A stretch of 26,501 bases of DNA from an uncultured Methanobrevibacter sp. (GCA_904501935.1 CAJGDA010000006.1:1-26501), one strand, 5' to 3'. Shown: positions 14,314-22,175, counted from the stretch's first letter. A program made the numbers and translations. Notes: a model not told the origin generated them from the sequence alone.

Positions 14314-14667
14314 ATGATTTTAAATAAATCTTTATCAATTTTATTGTCTGCATGTTTATTCATGTTACTGATGTTTGTAATGTCATCTGTTATTGCATTA
14401 TTCTTTAATGGAGGTTCCATCCCCTATATTGGGCTTTTATTTGTTGTAATATTTTATTTCATTGCAAAAATGTTTTATAATTATTTGAGAAATGATGAGC
14501 TTTACAAGAATACAGGCAGACGATCTTCAGATGAGCCAGATGAGAGTTATATAATTAAAGGTGATAAGGATTTCAAAAAAATTTTCATTATCGTATGGGT
14601 CATGATTATTTTGGTTTTAGCGGCCTTTTCATTGTATTTATATTCATTTAATACTGGGTTATTATAA
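14314..14667 (+). CDS. Small membrane protein of unknown function
   Basis: A 117-residue protein with three predicted membrane helices, at about residues 7-31, 36-57 and 89-111. A charged loop of about 30 residues lies between the second and third (NDELYKNTGRRSSDEPDESY). The ATG at 14314 is preferred to an upstream TTG at 14302 because GGTG (14304-14307) then serves as ribosome binding site. It is divergent from pdaD across an 84-base gap and is followed by a T-rich stretch (14688-14700) and the promoter of aIF5A. I do not recognise the family. Confidence 0.7.
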   Translation: MILNKSLSILLSACLFMLLMFVMSSVIALFFNGGSIPYIGLLFVVIFYFIAKMFYNYLRNDELYKNTGRRSSDEPDESYIIKGDKDFKKIFIIVWVMIILVLAAFSLYLYSFNTGLL

Positions 14668-14739
14668 TTTCAAACCAGTCTATTTTTCACTCTTTTTTTT
14701 CGTATTTCAAAAAAACATCAAAAATAAATAGATTTTGCC

Positions 14740-14835
14740 GAATACTTTATATAAAATGGACAATATAATTTATATTAATCTAATAATATTCCTTATTATA
14801 AGATTAAAAACCGGTTTTTATAAATATGGAGGAAA
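14740..14835 (+). promoter_or_regulatory. aIF5A promoter and leader with a 16-base palindrome
   Basis: A strong TATA box, ACTTTATATAAAA (14744-14756), predicts a start site near 14775-14780 and a leader of about 60 nt. In this leader, TAAAAACCGGTTTTTA (14805-14820) is a perfect palindrome, eight bases before the GGAGG (14828-14832) that serves the ATG at 14840. It could be an operator or a leader hairpin affecting ribosome access. Confidence 0.55.
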
Positions 14836-14839
14836 ATTA

Positions 14840-15238
14840 ATGTCAACAAAAGTTGTAGAAATTAAAACATTAAAAGTTGGAAAATATATTGTATTGGGCG
14901 GAGAAGCTTGTAAGATTATCAGTTACACTACTTCATCTCCAGGTAAACACGGAGCAGCAAAAGCAAGAATTGAAGCTGTAGGTGTTTTCGACAACCAAAA
15001 AAGAAGTCTCGTAAAACCTGTAGATACCAAGGTAGATACCCCTATCATTGATAAAAGATTAGGACAAGTTATATCTATCCAAGGAGCTAATGTTCAAATC
15101 ATGGATTTAGAAAACTACGATACCATCGACTTACCAATGCCTGAAGATTTAAAAAATGATATTGTTGAAGGTATTGAAGTTGAATACATTGTCGCTTTAG
15201 GAAACATGAAAATAATGAGAACTAGAGGATCCGCTTAA
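14840..15238 (+). CDS. Translation initiation factor 5A (aIF5A)
   Basis: A 132-residue archaeal IF5A, the only protein known to carry hypusine, which helps ribosomes through difficult peptide bonds. The hypusine loop is TSSPGKHGAAKARIE, with Lys36 as the modified residue. The N-terminal SH3-like barrel (VVEIKTLKVGKYIVLGGEACKI) is followed by a C-terminal OB fold (VISIQGANVQIMDLENYDTIDLPMPED). The open frame extends 105 bases upstream, but GGAGG at 14828-14832 and family length fix the start at 14840. Agmatinase follows 35 bases after the stop codon, consistent with co-expression of a polyamine enzyme with the protein whose modification consumes spermidine. Confidence 0.97.
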   Translation: MSTKVVEIKTLKVGKYIVLGGEACKIISYTTSSPGKHGAAKARIEAVGVFDNQKRSLVKPVDTKVDTPIIDKRLGQVISIQGANVQIMDLENYDTIDLPMPEDLKNDIVEGIEVEYIVALGNMKIMRTRGSA

Positions 15239-15273
15239 GTTCTCTTATTTATTTTTTCCTTTTATGATTTATT

Positions 15274-16140
15274 ATGCTTTTAAATACATATGAACCATGG
15301 AAATTTGCATTTTCTCATGAAAATGATGAGCTTAAAGAAAATTCATTTGGGATAATCGGAGTTCCCTTTGACAGCACTACTTCTTATCACTCCGGTGCAC
15401 GTTTAGGACCAATTGTTGTAAGAGAGGCATCATTTGGTTTTGAAAAATATAATACTGTTTTTAATAAAGACATAACAACTAATTTTTATGATTTCGGTGA
15501 TGTTAATGTCATTCCCGGAAACTGTGAAGAAACCTGTAAAATAGTTGAAAATACAGTTCGTGAGCTAATAGATTTGAACATAAAACCGATTATTATTGGA
15601 GGAGAGCATTCAGCATCTATTGGAGCTATTAAGGTTCTGGCTGAAAAAAATGAGAAATTAACAGTAATTCATTTGGATGCTCACAGAGACCTTGCATTTG
15701 AATTTATTGGTGAGAAATATTCACATGCCACTGTAATGAGGAGAGTTCATGAAATGGGTGTTGACTTAGTCCAAATAGGAATAAGGTCCGCTTCAAAAGA
15801 GGAAGAAGAATTTGTAAAGTCAACTTATAATATTCAAACATTTAGAAATAAGGATGTTCACAGGCATATGGATGCAATTGAATACTTTTTAGTAAATATT
15901 GACGGCCCAATTTACATTTCAATAGATATGGATGTTGTAGACCCTGCTTTTGCACCAAATGTAGGAAACCCAACACCTGGCGGATTATATGTTTCAGAAC
16001 TTGAAACAATAATTGAAACATTGTCTCGGAAAAATGTTGTTGGTTTTGATGTTGTAGAAACTGCAAGCGACAGGTTGGGTGAGATTACTGCCGTTGTTGC
16101 TGCTAAATTAATTTACGATTTTTTAACATTAATAGAATAA
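15274..16140 (+). CDS. speB: Agmatinase (ureohydrolase family)
   Basis: A 288-residue binuclear-manganese ureohydrolase expected to split agmatine into putrescine and urea. All metal ligands are visible: H112 in GGEHS, D135, H137 and D139 in HLDAHRDL, and D218 and D220 in SIDMDVVDPAFAP. GARLGPIVVREAS and VGFDVVETASD complete the family pattern. Arginase is less likely because PdaD, which makes agmatine, is encoded close by. There is no clear ribosome binding site before the ATG at 15274; it lies 35 bases after aIF5A in a T-rich gap (TTATTTATTTTTTCCTTTT), so partial termination or re-initiation is possible. Confidence 0.93.
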   Translation: MLLNTYEPWKFAFSHENDELKENSFGIIGVPFDSTTSYHSGARLGPIVVREASFGFEKYNTVFNKDITTNFYDFGDVNVIPGNCEETCKIVENTVRELIDLNIKPIIIGGEHSASIGAIKVLAEKNEKLTVIHLDAHRDLAFEFIGEKYSHATVMRRVHEMGVDLVQIGIRSASKEEEEFVKSTYNIQTFRNKDVHRHMDAIEYFLVNIDGPIYISIDMDVVDPAFAPNVGNPTPGGLYVSELETIIETLSRKNVVGFDVVETASDRLGEITAVVAAKLIYDFLTLIE

Positions 16141-16374
16141 TTTTTTTATTTTCAATAATATATAAAATAAAATTCTTATCAATATTTTAAACGATTTATC
16201 TGTCTATTTGATTTATTTTAAGATAATAACGCTATATTTTATTTAATTAAATATATGGACTTAAATTTAAAGTAGTTTTGATATTATAATAAAATTAAAT
16301 TGGCAATATTTATTACTATGTTTTAAAAAAAATATTAATATCGGAAGATATATGTTTTTCTGATGAGGTGTTAT

Positions 16375-17712
16375 ATGTTAGACAATTTTTTCAAATTTAA
16401 GGAAAATGGAACTGATTTTAAAACAGAAATTCTAGCAGGTATCACCACATTTCTCGCTATGGCTTACATTTTAGGTGTAAACCCAGTAATCTTGGCTGAT
16501 GGTGGAATGCCTGCTACCGGAGTATTCTTTGCTACCGCAGTTGCTTCCGGTATAGCTTGTATAATTATGGGGCTAGTTGCTAAATACCCAGTCGGATTAG
16601 CTCCTGGTATGGGACTTAATGCATTATTTACATATACAATCATTTTAGGAATGGGAAACACTTGGGAAACTGCACTCGCAGCAGTATTCATTTCAAGTAT
16701 TATCTTTTTAATCATTACCGTTTCTGGTTTGAGGGAAGCTATTTTGAATGCTATTCCTCTTGATTTGAAATTAGGTATTGGTGCTGCAATAGGATTTTTC
16801 TTAGCATTCTTAGGGCTAAAAGGTGCAGGTATTATCGTAGCTGATCCTTCTACTTACGTTACTATGGGATCACTTTTGTCTCCTCCAGCACTTCTTGCTT
16901 TAATTGGTATTGTAATTACTTTAATTTTATATGTAAAAAAAATACCTGCTGCTGTATTTATTGGTTTAGTTGTTACTGCTATTATTGGTGTGATTTTTAC
17001 ATTATTCGGTTTTGGTGCAGGAGACATGTTAATGCCAACTGTTCCAGCGCAATTCATTTCAGCTAATTTTGATGTATCCTTATTTGCAGGATTTATTAAA
17101 GGATTTGGACAGTTATTCTCAAACATTCCAAACTTAATAATGATGTTGTTCTCACTTGTATTCGTTACATTCTTTGATACAACAGGAACTTTAATGGCAT
17201 TAGGTAGACAATGTGGATTTATCGATGAAGAAGGTCAGGCTGTTGGAATTCAAAATGCATTTTTAGCTGACGCTGTTGGTGGTATTGTCGGTGCAATATT
17301 CGGTACAAGTACTGTTACAGCATATGTAGAAAGTGCAACCGGTATCGGTCTAGGTGGTAAAACTGGTTTAACCGCAATTGTTACTGGTATCTTATTCATC
17401 CTTTCAATATTCTTCGCTCCATTGGTATTAGGATTATTTACTTCTCCTGTTACTTGTGCGGCTCTTGTAATCGTAGGTATATTGATGATTGCACAATTAC
17501 AAGAAGTTGAATGGGATAACTTAATTGTTGCAGCTTCCGTATTCATGACCATTATCATGATGATTTTAACCTACTCCATTTCATTAGGTATCGCTTGGGG
17601 ATTCGTTGTTTATGCAGTTGCAAGCTTAGCTAGTGGAAAAGCAAAAGAGTTAGGTTGGGGTATCTGGTTAATGGTTATCGTATTTGTGATATACCTGTTC
17701 TTCGGACTTTAA
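16375..17712 (+). CDS. NCS2-family purine permease (AzgA/PbuG type)
   Basis: A 445-residue polytopic membrane protein of the nucleobase:cation symporter-2 family, AzgA-like group, which imports guanine, hypoxanthine or adenine. The start FFKFKENGTDFKTEILAGITTFLAMAYILGVNP is diagnostic. Further signatures are PVGLAPGMGLNALFTY, LMLFSLVFVTFFDTTGTL and the FGTSTVTAYVESATGI motif that lines the substrate site. About 12-14 hydrophobic segments are present. The ATG at 16375 is chosen because GAGGTG (16365-16370) is its ribosome binding site; an upstream in-frame ATG at 16363 includes it. Adenine deaminase about 4.5 kb downstream suggests use in purine salvage. The 234-base gap upstream is AT-rich with no recognisable riboswitch. 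Confidence 0.93.
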   Translation: MLDNFFKFKENGTDFKTEILAGITTFLAMAYILGVNPVILADGGMPATGVFFATAVASGIACIIMGLVAKYPVGLAPGMGLNALFTYTIILGMGNTWETALAAVFISSIIFLIITVSGLREAILNAIPLDLKLGIGAAIGFFLAFLGLKGAGIIVADPSTYVTMGSLLSPPALLALIGIVITLILYVKKIPAAVFIGLVVTAIIGVIFTLFGFGAGDMLMPTVPAQFISANFDVSLFAGFIKGFGQLFSNIPNLIMMLFSLVFVTFFDTTGTLMALGRQCGFIDEEGQAVGIQNAFLADAVGGIVGAIFGTSTVTAYVESATGIGLGGKTGLTAIVTGILFILSIFFAPLVLGLFTSPVTCAALVIVGILMIAQLQEVEWDNLIVAASVFMTIIMMILTYSISLGIAWGFVVYAVASLASGKAKELGWGIWLMVIVFVIYLFFGL

Positions 17713-17748
17713 ACTCACTTTTGTGAGTTTAACTTTTTTCTTTTTTTT
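17709..17748 (+). terminator. Hairpin plus T-run terminator
   Basis: Ten-base arms (17709-17718 and 17723-17732, core AAACTCAC/GTGAGTTT) around a TTTT loop start at the permease stop codon and are followed by CTTTTTTCTTTTTTTT. It separates the permease from the convergent winged-helix regulator gene. Confidence 0.75.
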
Positions 17749-17752
17749 AAAA

Positions 17753-18031
17753 TCAGTCTTGGTAGTCTTTTTCAACTTTATCAAGGTAGTATTTACCCTT
17801 ATCAGTGATGCTATAGAATCTGTATCTTTTATCTTCTTCATTAAGACATTCCACTAATTCCGCTTCCTTTAATGTCTTTAAATATTTGGATACATGATTG
17901 CTGTTGTCATCAATTTCTTTACTAATTTTGGAGGGTATCTTGTCTTCTTTTTCTAAAGATTTTAGAACTTTAATTCTTTTTTTGGAACGTGCAAGTAAAG
18001 ATATGATGCTCATGTCATCTTTTTGAGTCAT
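17753..18031 (-). CDS. Winged-helix (ArsR-like) transcriptional regulator
   Basis: A 92-residue DNA-binding protein. LLARSKKRIKVLKSLEKEDKIPSKISKEIDDNSNHVSKYLKTLKEAELVECLNEEDKRYRFYSITDKGKYYL has the helix-turn-helix at about residues 32-57 and the beta-wing at 60-77, the pattern of small archaeal ArsR-type regulators. There are no cysteines, so classical metal sensing is unlikely. It is transcribed divergently from the operon that starts at 18148, across a gap with two perfect palindromes, so it most probably controls that operon and itself. No strong ribosome binding site is visible before its ATG. Confidence 0.85.
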   Translation of the reverse strand: MTQKDDMSIISLLARSKKRIKVLKSLEKEDKIPSKISKEIDDNSNHVSKYLKTLKEAELVECLNEEDKRYRFYSITDKGKYYLDKVEKDYQD

Positions 18032-18051
18032 AATTTTGAATTTAGATTTTA

Positions 18052-18106
18052 GCTATTTAATAGATATCTATACGATATTAGCATGCTAATAGCAATGTTT
18101 ATATTA
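18052..18106. promoter_or_regulatory. Divergent promoter with two perfect palindromes (candidate operator)
   Basis: TAGATATCTA (18061-18070) and the 16-base perfect palindrome TATTAGCATGCTAATA (18076-18091) lie between the regulator start (18031) and the plus-strand TATA box TTTATATTA (18098-18106). A further GCTAAT half-site is at 18129-18134, near the predicted start of transcription. The regulator's own TATA-like stretch (TATTAAATAG on the minus strand, about 18052-18062) overlaps the first palindrome. Confidence 0.65.
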
Positions 18107-18147
18107 TGTGTGTAATATAATTATATTTGCTAATCTGAGGTGATGTT

Positions 18148-18639
18148 ATTAACAAGAAGATTTTTATAATTATAATCCTGATGATTGTTGTTGCATTAAT
18201 CTTTATAATGCCAATAAGTTCCACTTATGACTTTGAAGGATTATTTACAATTGATTTGCCTAGGGGTCAAGAGTATTCGAATGTGGCTTGGTGTCATCCT
18301 AATGGTGCGTTAGGCTGTAAAAATGAATACTGGGAAAAAGATGCAGGTTGTGAAATAGACGGCAGTGAAATGGTTATATATTATTATGATAATTCATTGG
18401 TCTGTGATGGAGAATCAAATGCATGGAATCATGCGATTAATGATTTGACTACTTCGTATCTCTATGAAGTTTATCAAAATGATGGGGATTCTATAGTGCT
18501 AAAAAATGATATTGGCATGAGGAATATGCCTCCATATCTTGTTGGTAAAGTGAAGGATGATGGAAGCGAAGTTGTTTTTGTTGGTGGACATAACCTCGAT
18601 GATTTAAAGAAGTGTTCAAGTACAATTAAATTTGAATAG
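18148..18639 (+). CDS. Membrane-anchored or exported Cys-containing protein of unknown function, probable ATT start
   Basis: The first in-frame ATG is at 18181 and has no ribosome binding site. The frame is open back to a stop at 18136, and GAGGTGAT (18137-18144) is ideally placed for an ATT codon at 18148. Starting there gives MNKKIFIIIILMIVVALIFIM, a classic Lys-rich N-terminus plus hydrophobic segment that acts as signal peptide or anchor; the later ATG would cut it. The mature part (about 140 residues) has six cysteines (WCHPNGALGC, GCEIDG, VCDGES, KCSSTIKF) that could form disulfides outside the cell. No known family is recognised. It is first in the operon with the coiled-coil and zinc-ribbon genes. 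The ATT start is inferred, not proven. Confidence 0.65.
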   Translation: MNKKIFIIIILMIVVALIFIMPISSTYDFEGLFTIDLPRGQEYSNVAWCHPNGALGCKNEYWEKDAGCEIDGSEMVIYYYDNSLVCDGESNAWNHAINDLTTSYLYEVYQNDGDSIVLKNDIGMRNMPPYLVGKVKDDGSEVVFVGGHNLDDLKKCSSTIKFE

Positions 18640-18647
18640 GTGATAAA

Positions 18648-19202
18648 ATGTTAGTACGTAATTTGGACTTTTTGTCTATTCCGAAAGAATTTTCCAAAGT
18701 AGAAATTGACATTTATGATGAAAAGTCAATTGCTTTAGTTTATATTGAAAATAAAGGATATTCTTTAGTTTTAAAGGATAATGGTGAAGTTGATGCTGTA
18801 TTTTTACTTAAAACAGATATTCTTCCTCACAATGTTAATGATCACACAGACAGGGAAGATTTCATCAATGTAATTAAAATGCTGCTCGATAAAATTTATA
18901 ATGTCGCTGATATTAAGGAATATGAAAAACAACATCAGGAACATGTGTTTTTAAGATTAATGGACATGTTGAATGAAGGAAACGACATAGAAAAGATTAA
19001 TGAAGATAATTCTGAAACATATAAAGACATTGAAAAAGGTTTCATGAAACTGGAATTGGATATCATGGACAATAAAATCAATGCTTTAAACTCATCCATT
19101 TCTGACGTTTCAAATAATTTAGATTCAACTGTTAGGGATATTGAAGAAAAGAATTGGGGAAATAAATTAAGAAAAACAATTGATCAAAATAACTGGGGTT
19201 AA
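18648..19202 (+). CDS. Protein of unknown function with C-terminal coiled coil
   Basis: A 184-residue acidic protein, not recognised. AGGTGAT precedes its ATG, eight bases after the previous stop codon. Residues 1-55 look like a small beta-rich domain (KVEIDIYDEKSIALVYIENKGYSLVLKDNGEVDAVFLL). A helical region follows, and residues ~120-175 form a probable coiled coil (IEKGFMKLELDIMDNKINALNSSISDVSNNLDSTVRDIEEK). It ends in a repeated NWG motif (EKNWGNKLRKTIDQNNWG). No membrane segment is seen, so it should be cytoplasmic. It overlaps no neighbour; the next gene begins four bases later. Confidence 0.72.
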   Translation: MLVRNLDFLSIPKEFSKVEIDIYDEKSIALVYIENKGYSLVLKDNGEVDAVFLLKTDILPHNVNDHTDREDFINVIKMLLDKIYNVADIKEYEKQHQEHVFLRLMDMLNEGNDIEKINEDNSETYKDIEKGFMKLELDIMDNKINALNSSISDVSNNLDSTVRDIEEKNWGNKLRKTIDQNNWG

Positions 19203-19205
19203 ATT

Positions 19206-20168
19206 ATGGTTAAGTGTCAAAACTGTGGGGCGGAAGTCATTGGGTCTGACTTCTGTTTTAATTGTGGTGAAAAAGTAGAAAAATTTGAAGCCAATTCTGA
19301 TATCTGTCCAAAATGTGGAACAAAAAATGATAAAAACACAACTTTTTGCCGTGAATGTGGGCATAAATTGGCTAATGGAGCATCTGTTTCATTTAAACAA
19401 CAAGAATGGAATGCAAGACGTGATGAAGTTCTTGCAAGATATGATAAACTTGCAGAGGAATTTGGAATCAAGGATGAGGATTATTTCTTAACAAGTGTTC
19501 GCAGATTCAATAAATTGGAGCAAGGCACATCAAAGCACAGAACTCTTAATGCGCTTTTCACTGATAGGTATCTGTTCGATTCAGCTGGAATACCTTTTAT
19601 GAACGTTTCTAAAGCATTTGGTAATGAAACAATGATTGACGGATTTTTCATGATAAAAGAGGATAAATTCGTTTTCATGGAAATTGATAACCGGGATTGG
19701 GAAAAGGTAAATGCAGGAATAAACAATTTCTATTTTGATAAAATCGTTTCAATGAGAGTAACTTTAGGTCTTGGAGATGAAAGTAGATATGAAGATATTA
19801 CAAAAAGGGCTCCAACATCAGCACATGATATTAAAAGATCAATTCAAAATGATATCCAATCTCTTAAGGCAACAAGATTTAAAGATTTAATTGCAAATAA
19901 TGATAGTGCTGACATGTTTGATAGATTATTAATAAAATTGGTAGACAATACATTTTATGAAATCAGACTTCCAAGCTATAAGTTTGGTCAAAACTTAATT
20001 GCTTTATTCGAAAGTTTAAGAAATCAACCGCAAAAGGTCATTGTTGAAAATCAAAACCCACAATATTCAAAAGCCCAACAATTAAAGGAGTTCCAAGAAT
20101 TACTTGAAAGTGGCGCTATTACTCAAGATGAATTCAATCAGTTAAAAAAAGAATTATTATTTAGTTAA
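19206..20168 (+). CDS. Double zinc-ribbon protein with C-terminal SHOCT-like domain
   Basis: A 320-residue cytoplasmic protein. Two zinc ribbons are at the N-terminus: C4-x2-C7 with C17-x2-C20, and C34-x2-C37 with C48-x2-C51. A middle domain of about 200 residues (FTDRYLFDSAGIPFMNVSKAFGN; KFVFMEIDNRDWEKVNAGINNFYFDKIVSMRV) could be a PH-like fold of the kind often joined to SHOCT, but I cannot assign it firmly. The C-terminus (about 288-320, KAQQLKEFQELLESGAITQDEFNQLKKELL) fits the SHOCT helix pair, usually an oligomerisation or interaction element. Its gene lies in the middle of the four-gene operon, three bases after the coiled-coil gene, with GGGG before the ATG. Confidence 0.82.
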   Translation: MVKCQNCGAEVIGSDFCFNCGEKVEKFEANSDICPKCGTKNDKNTTFCRECGHKLANGASVSFKQQEWNARRDEVLARYDKLAEEFGIKDEDYFLTSVRRFNKLEQGTSKHRTLNALFTDRYLFDSAGIPFMNVSKAFGNETMIDGFFMIKEDKFVFMEIDNRDWEKVNAGINNFYFDKIVSMRVTLGLGDESRYEDITKRAPTSAHDIKRSIQNDIQSLKATRFKDLIANNDSADMFDRLLIKLVDNTFYEIRLPSYKFGQNLIALFESLRNQPQKVIVENQNPQYSKAQQLKEFQELLESGAITQDEFNQLKKELLFS

Positions 20169-20179
20169 TTGGTGTTTTT

Positions 20180-20842
20180 ATGGTTAAATGTAATCGTTGT
20201 GGAGTTGAAATTGCGGATTCATTCGAATTATGCCCTAATTGTGGAAATGATTTAACAAAGGATAAAGTTACAAAAAATGCAGATTCTGATGTAAAAATAG
20301 ATGAAAATGTTAATGCTGGTAAAACATGTCCTCATTGCGGAACTACACTGGAAAGTGATGCTGAATTTTGTTCGCAATGTGGACAATCGCTAACTGCACC
20401 TATAAAAAAATCGGATAATGAAGATATTCTAAACAGCATTGATTTTGTTAAAGTAGGGGTTTTTTCATTAATTTCTACAGTAGTAAGTGCAATCCTATCT
20501 GTAGTTTTCTTAGCAATTATGAACATTCCGAATTATAATTTGTTTAATATTCCCTTTTTTCCATTAGCTTTCTATTTAGCTATATTCATCTCAGTTGTAT
20601 TTTTTGCAGCATTGCAAAAAAATTTCTTCGAAGGCATATTTTTAGGTTTGATTGTTGGTATATTAATGGCAATTCTTGAGGGGTTTTTGATTTCTTTAAT
20701 TTTGGATGCTTATGCCTATCAAACATATTTCGGATATCATTCAATAGAATTCATAATTCTATCTGTAATATTTGGATTTGCGGCTAATTATTTTTTAAAA
20801 GATTATTTATCCAGATATATTAAAATTGATGAATTATTTTAA
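20180..20842 (+). CDS. Zinc-ribbon membrane protein
   Basis: A 220-residue protein with two N-terminal zinc ribbons (C4-x2-C7 with C18-x2-C21; C50-x2-C53 with C64-x2-C67) and four predicted membrane helices (about 92-114, 126-145, 151-175, 189-206). Its first 21 residues resemble those of the preceding zinc-ribbon/SHOCT protein (both begin MVKCxxCGxE), suggesting a shared origin or partner. Archaeal zinc-ribbon membrane proteins of this build are common but uncharacterised. It is the last gene of the operon and is followed by a hairpin terminator. The ribbons would face the cytoplasm and could bind the soluble zinc-ribbon partner; this is an inference. Confidence 0.82.
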   Translation: MVKCNRCGVEIADSFELCPNCGNDLTKDKVTKNADSDVKIDENVNAGKTCPHCGTTLESDAEFCSQCGQSLTAPIKKSDNEDILNSIDFVKVGVFSLISTVVSAILSVVFLAIMNIPNYNLFNIPFFPLAFYLAIFISVVFFAALQKNFFEGIFLGLIVGILMAILEGFLISLILDAYAYQTYFGYHSIEFIILSVIFGFAANYFLKDYLSRYIKIDELF

Positions 20843-20844
20843 TT

Positions 20845-20880
20845 TGATTTGTTTTTTCAAATCATTTTTTTTCTTTTTTT
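20845..20880 (+). terminator. Hairpin plus T-run terminator
   Basis: TGATTTG (20845-20851) and CAAATCA (20858-20864) form a seven-base stem with a TTTTTT loop and are followed by TTTTTTTTCTTTTTTT. It ends the zinc-ribbon operon. Confidence 0.7.
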
Positions 20881-20952
20881 TAAACATAACAATATAATTA
20901 AATATCACCAAAACCAAAATTATAATATTAACTAAGAATGGAGCATATTGTT

Positions 20953-22173
20953 ATGAATAAAAGAACTATTGAGCTTTCAGGCCATATTATTGACTCATTG
21001 ACATTAACCAAAACAATGGGCATAATCATGGATAAAGGCGGAGAATTTGATATTTTGGAAATTGATGTTGGACGTAAGAAATCAGACATAAGTCATGCGA
21101 AAATCGAAGTTTCAGCAGATTCTCCCGAATTATTAGAGTCTATTTTAGATGAATTGTCTGTTCTTGGTGCTTCAATCGATGACATTAAAGAAGTTAAACT
21201 TGTTGCATCAACAAAAGATAAAGTTGCTCCTGAAGGTTTTTATTCATCATCTAACCATACCACTCATATTTTCTATGGTGGAGATTGGATTCCTGTTGAA
21301 GAAATTGAAATGGACTGTTTGGTTGTTGTTGATGAGGATGAGAAAAGAGCATTTGTAAAACCAATTGCTGATGTTAAGTCTGGAGATAAAATTGTAGTCG
21401 GTCTTGACGGTGTTAAGGTAACTCCTCCTCATAGGTCAAGAGATGAACAACAAGTATTCGAGTTCATGAACAGTGAAGTATCCTCAGAAAAGCCATTAAT
21501 GAATTTAATCAATGGTATTGCTTCAGAAATGAAAGAAATAAAGGCTAAAGGTGGAAAAATAGGTATTGTCGGAGGACCGGCTATTGTACATACAGGTTCT
21601 GGAAAATACTTGGCAGCACTAGTTAAAGAAGGTTATATTGATGTAATCATGGCAGGTAACGCTTTAGCTACTCATGATATTGAATCTAACTTGTTTGGAA
21701 CTTCATTAGGTATTGAAGTTGAAACAGGAAAGATTGTAGCCCATGGACACACTCACCATATGAGAGCAATAAATAGAATTAACCGCTCCGGTTCAATCAA
21801 AAATGCAGTTGAAGACGGAACCTTAACCGGAGGTATCATGTATGAGTGTATTAAAAACAATGTTCCATATGTTCTTGCAGGTTCAATTCGTGATGATGGG
21901 CCTCTTCCAGACGTTATAACTGATATTACAGAATCACAAAAATTGATGCGTCATTATGCTCAGGAAGTTGACATGGTAATTATGATTGCAACAATGCTTC
22001 ATTCCATTGCAACGGGTAATTTGCTTCCATCAAGGGTTAAAAGTATATGTGTGGATATTAATCCATCTACAGTTACTAAATTATCTGATAGAGGCAGTGC
22101 GCAAGTTGTTGGAATTGTCACTGATATTGGAACATTTTTACCATTGCTTTACAATGCATTACAGGAGGAATAA
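20953..22173 (+). CDS. Archaeal ornithine cyclodeaminase-type protein (TIGR00300 / LOR-SDH family)
   Basis: A 406-residue protein. The N-terminal domain (RTIELSGHIIDSLTLTKTMGIIMDKGGEFDILEIDVGRKKSDISHA) is the LOR/SDH conserved domain. The C-terminal part has a Rossmann-like nucleotide site (GGKIGIVGGPAIVHTGSG, about 200-217), VIMAGNALATHDIE, GHTHHMRAIN and DINPSTVTKLSDRGS. This family includes an alternative archaeal ornithine cyclodeaminase that converts ornithine to proline with release of ammonia, unrelated to the classical enzyme, and the C-terminal part of cyanobacterial ArgZ/AgrE. ATG 20953 is preferred because GGAG (20940-20943) lies upstream; ATG 20938 is an alternative. Adenine deaminase starts two bases after its stop codon, so the two are co-transcribed. 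Confidence 0.82.
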   Translation: MNKRTIELSGHIIDSLTLTKTMGIIMDKGGEFDILEIDVGRKKSDISHAKIEVSADSPELLESILDELSVLGASIDDIKEVKLVASTKDKVAPEGFYSSSNHTTHIFYGGDWIPVEEIEMDCLVVVDEDEKRAFVKPIADVKSGDKIVVGLDGVKVTPPHRSRDEQQVFEFMNSEVSSEKPLMNLINGIASEMKEIKAKGGKIGIVGGPAIVHTGSGKYLAALVKEGYIDVIMAGNALATHDIESNLFGTSLGIEVETGKIVAHGHTHHMRAINRINRSGSIKNAVEDGTLTGGIMYECIKNNVPYVLAGSIRDDGPLPDVITDITESQKLMRHYAQEVDMVIMIATMLHSIATGNLLPSRVKSICVDINPSTVTKLSDRGSAQVVGIVTDIGTFLPLLYNALQEE

Positions 22174-22175
22174 TC

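Noticed and set aside
16141..16374. A purine riboswitch in the leader of the NCS2 permease
   Set aside because: The 234 bases are AT-rich without the conserved three-way junction core, and purine riboswitches are not expected in this lineage.
16464..17558. Minus-strand open frames inside the NCS2 permease gene
   Set aside because: They mirror a strongly supported permease; their low-complexity products are typical antisense artefacts of membrane protein genes.
18143..18169. ATG at 18143 as the start of the first gene of the zinc-ribbon operon
   Set aside because: It is in another frame and ends after eight codons; it would need a frameshift to reach the conserved frame.
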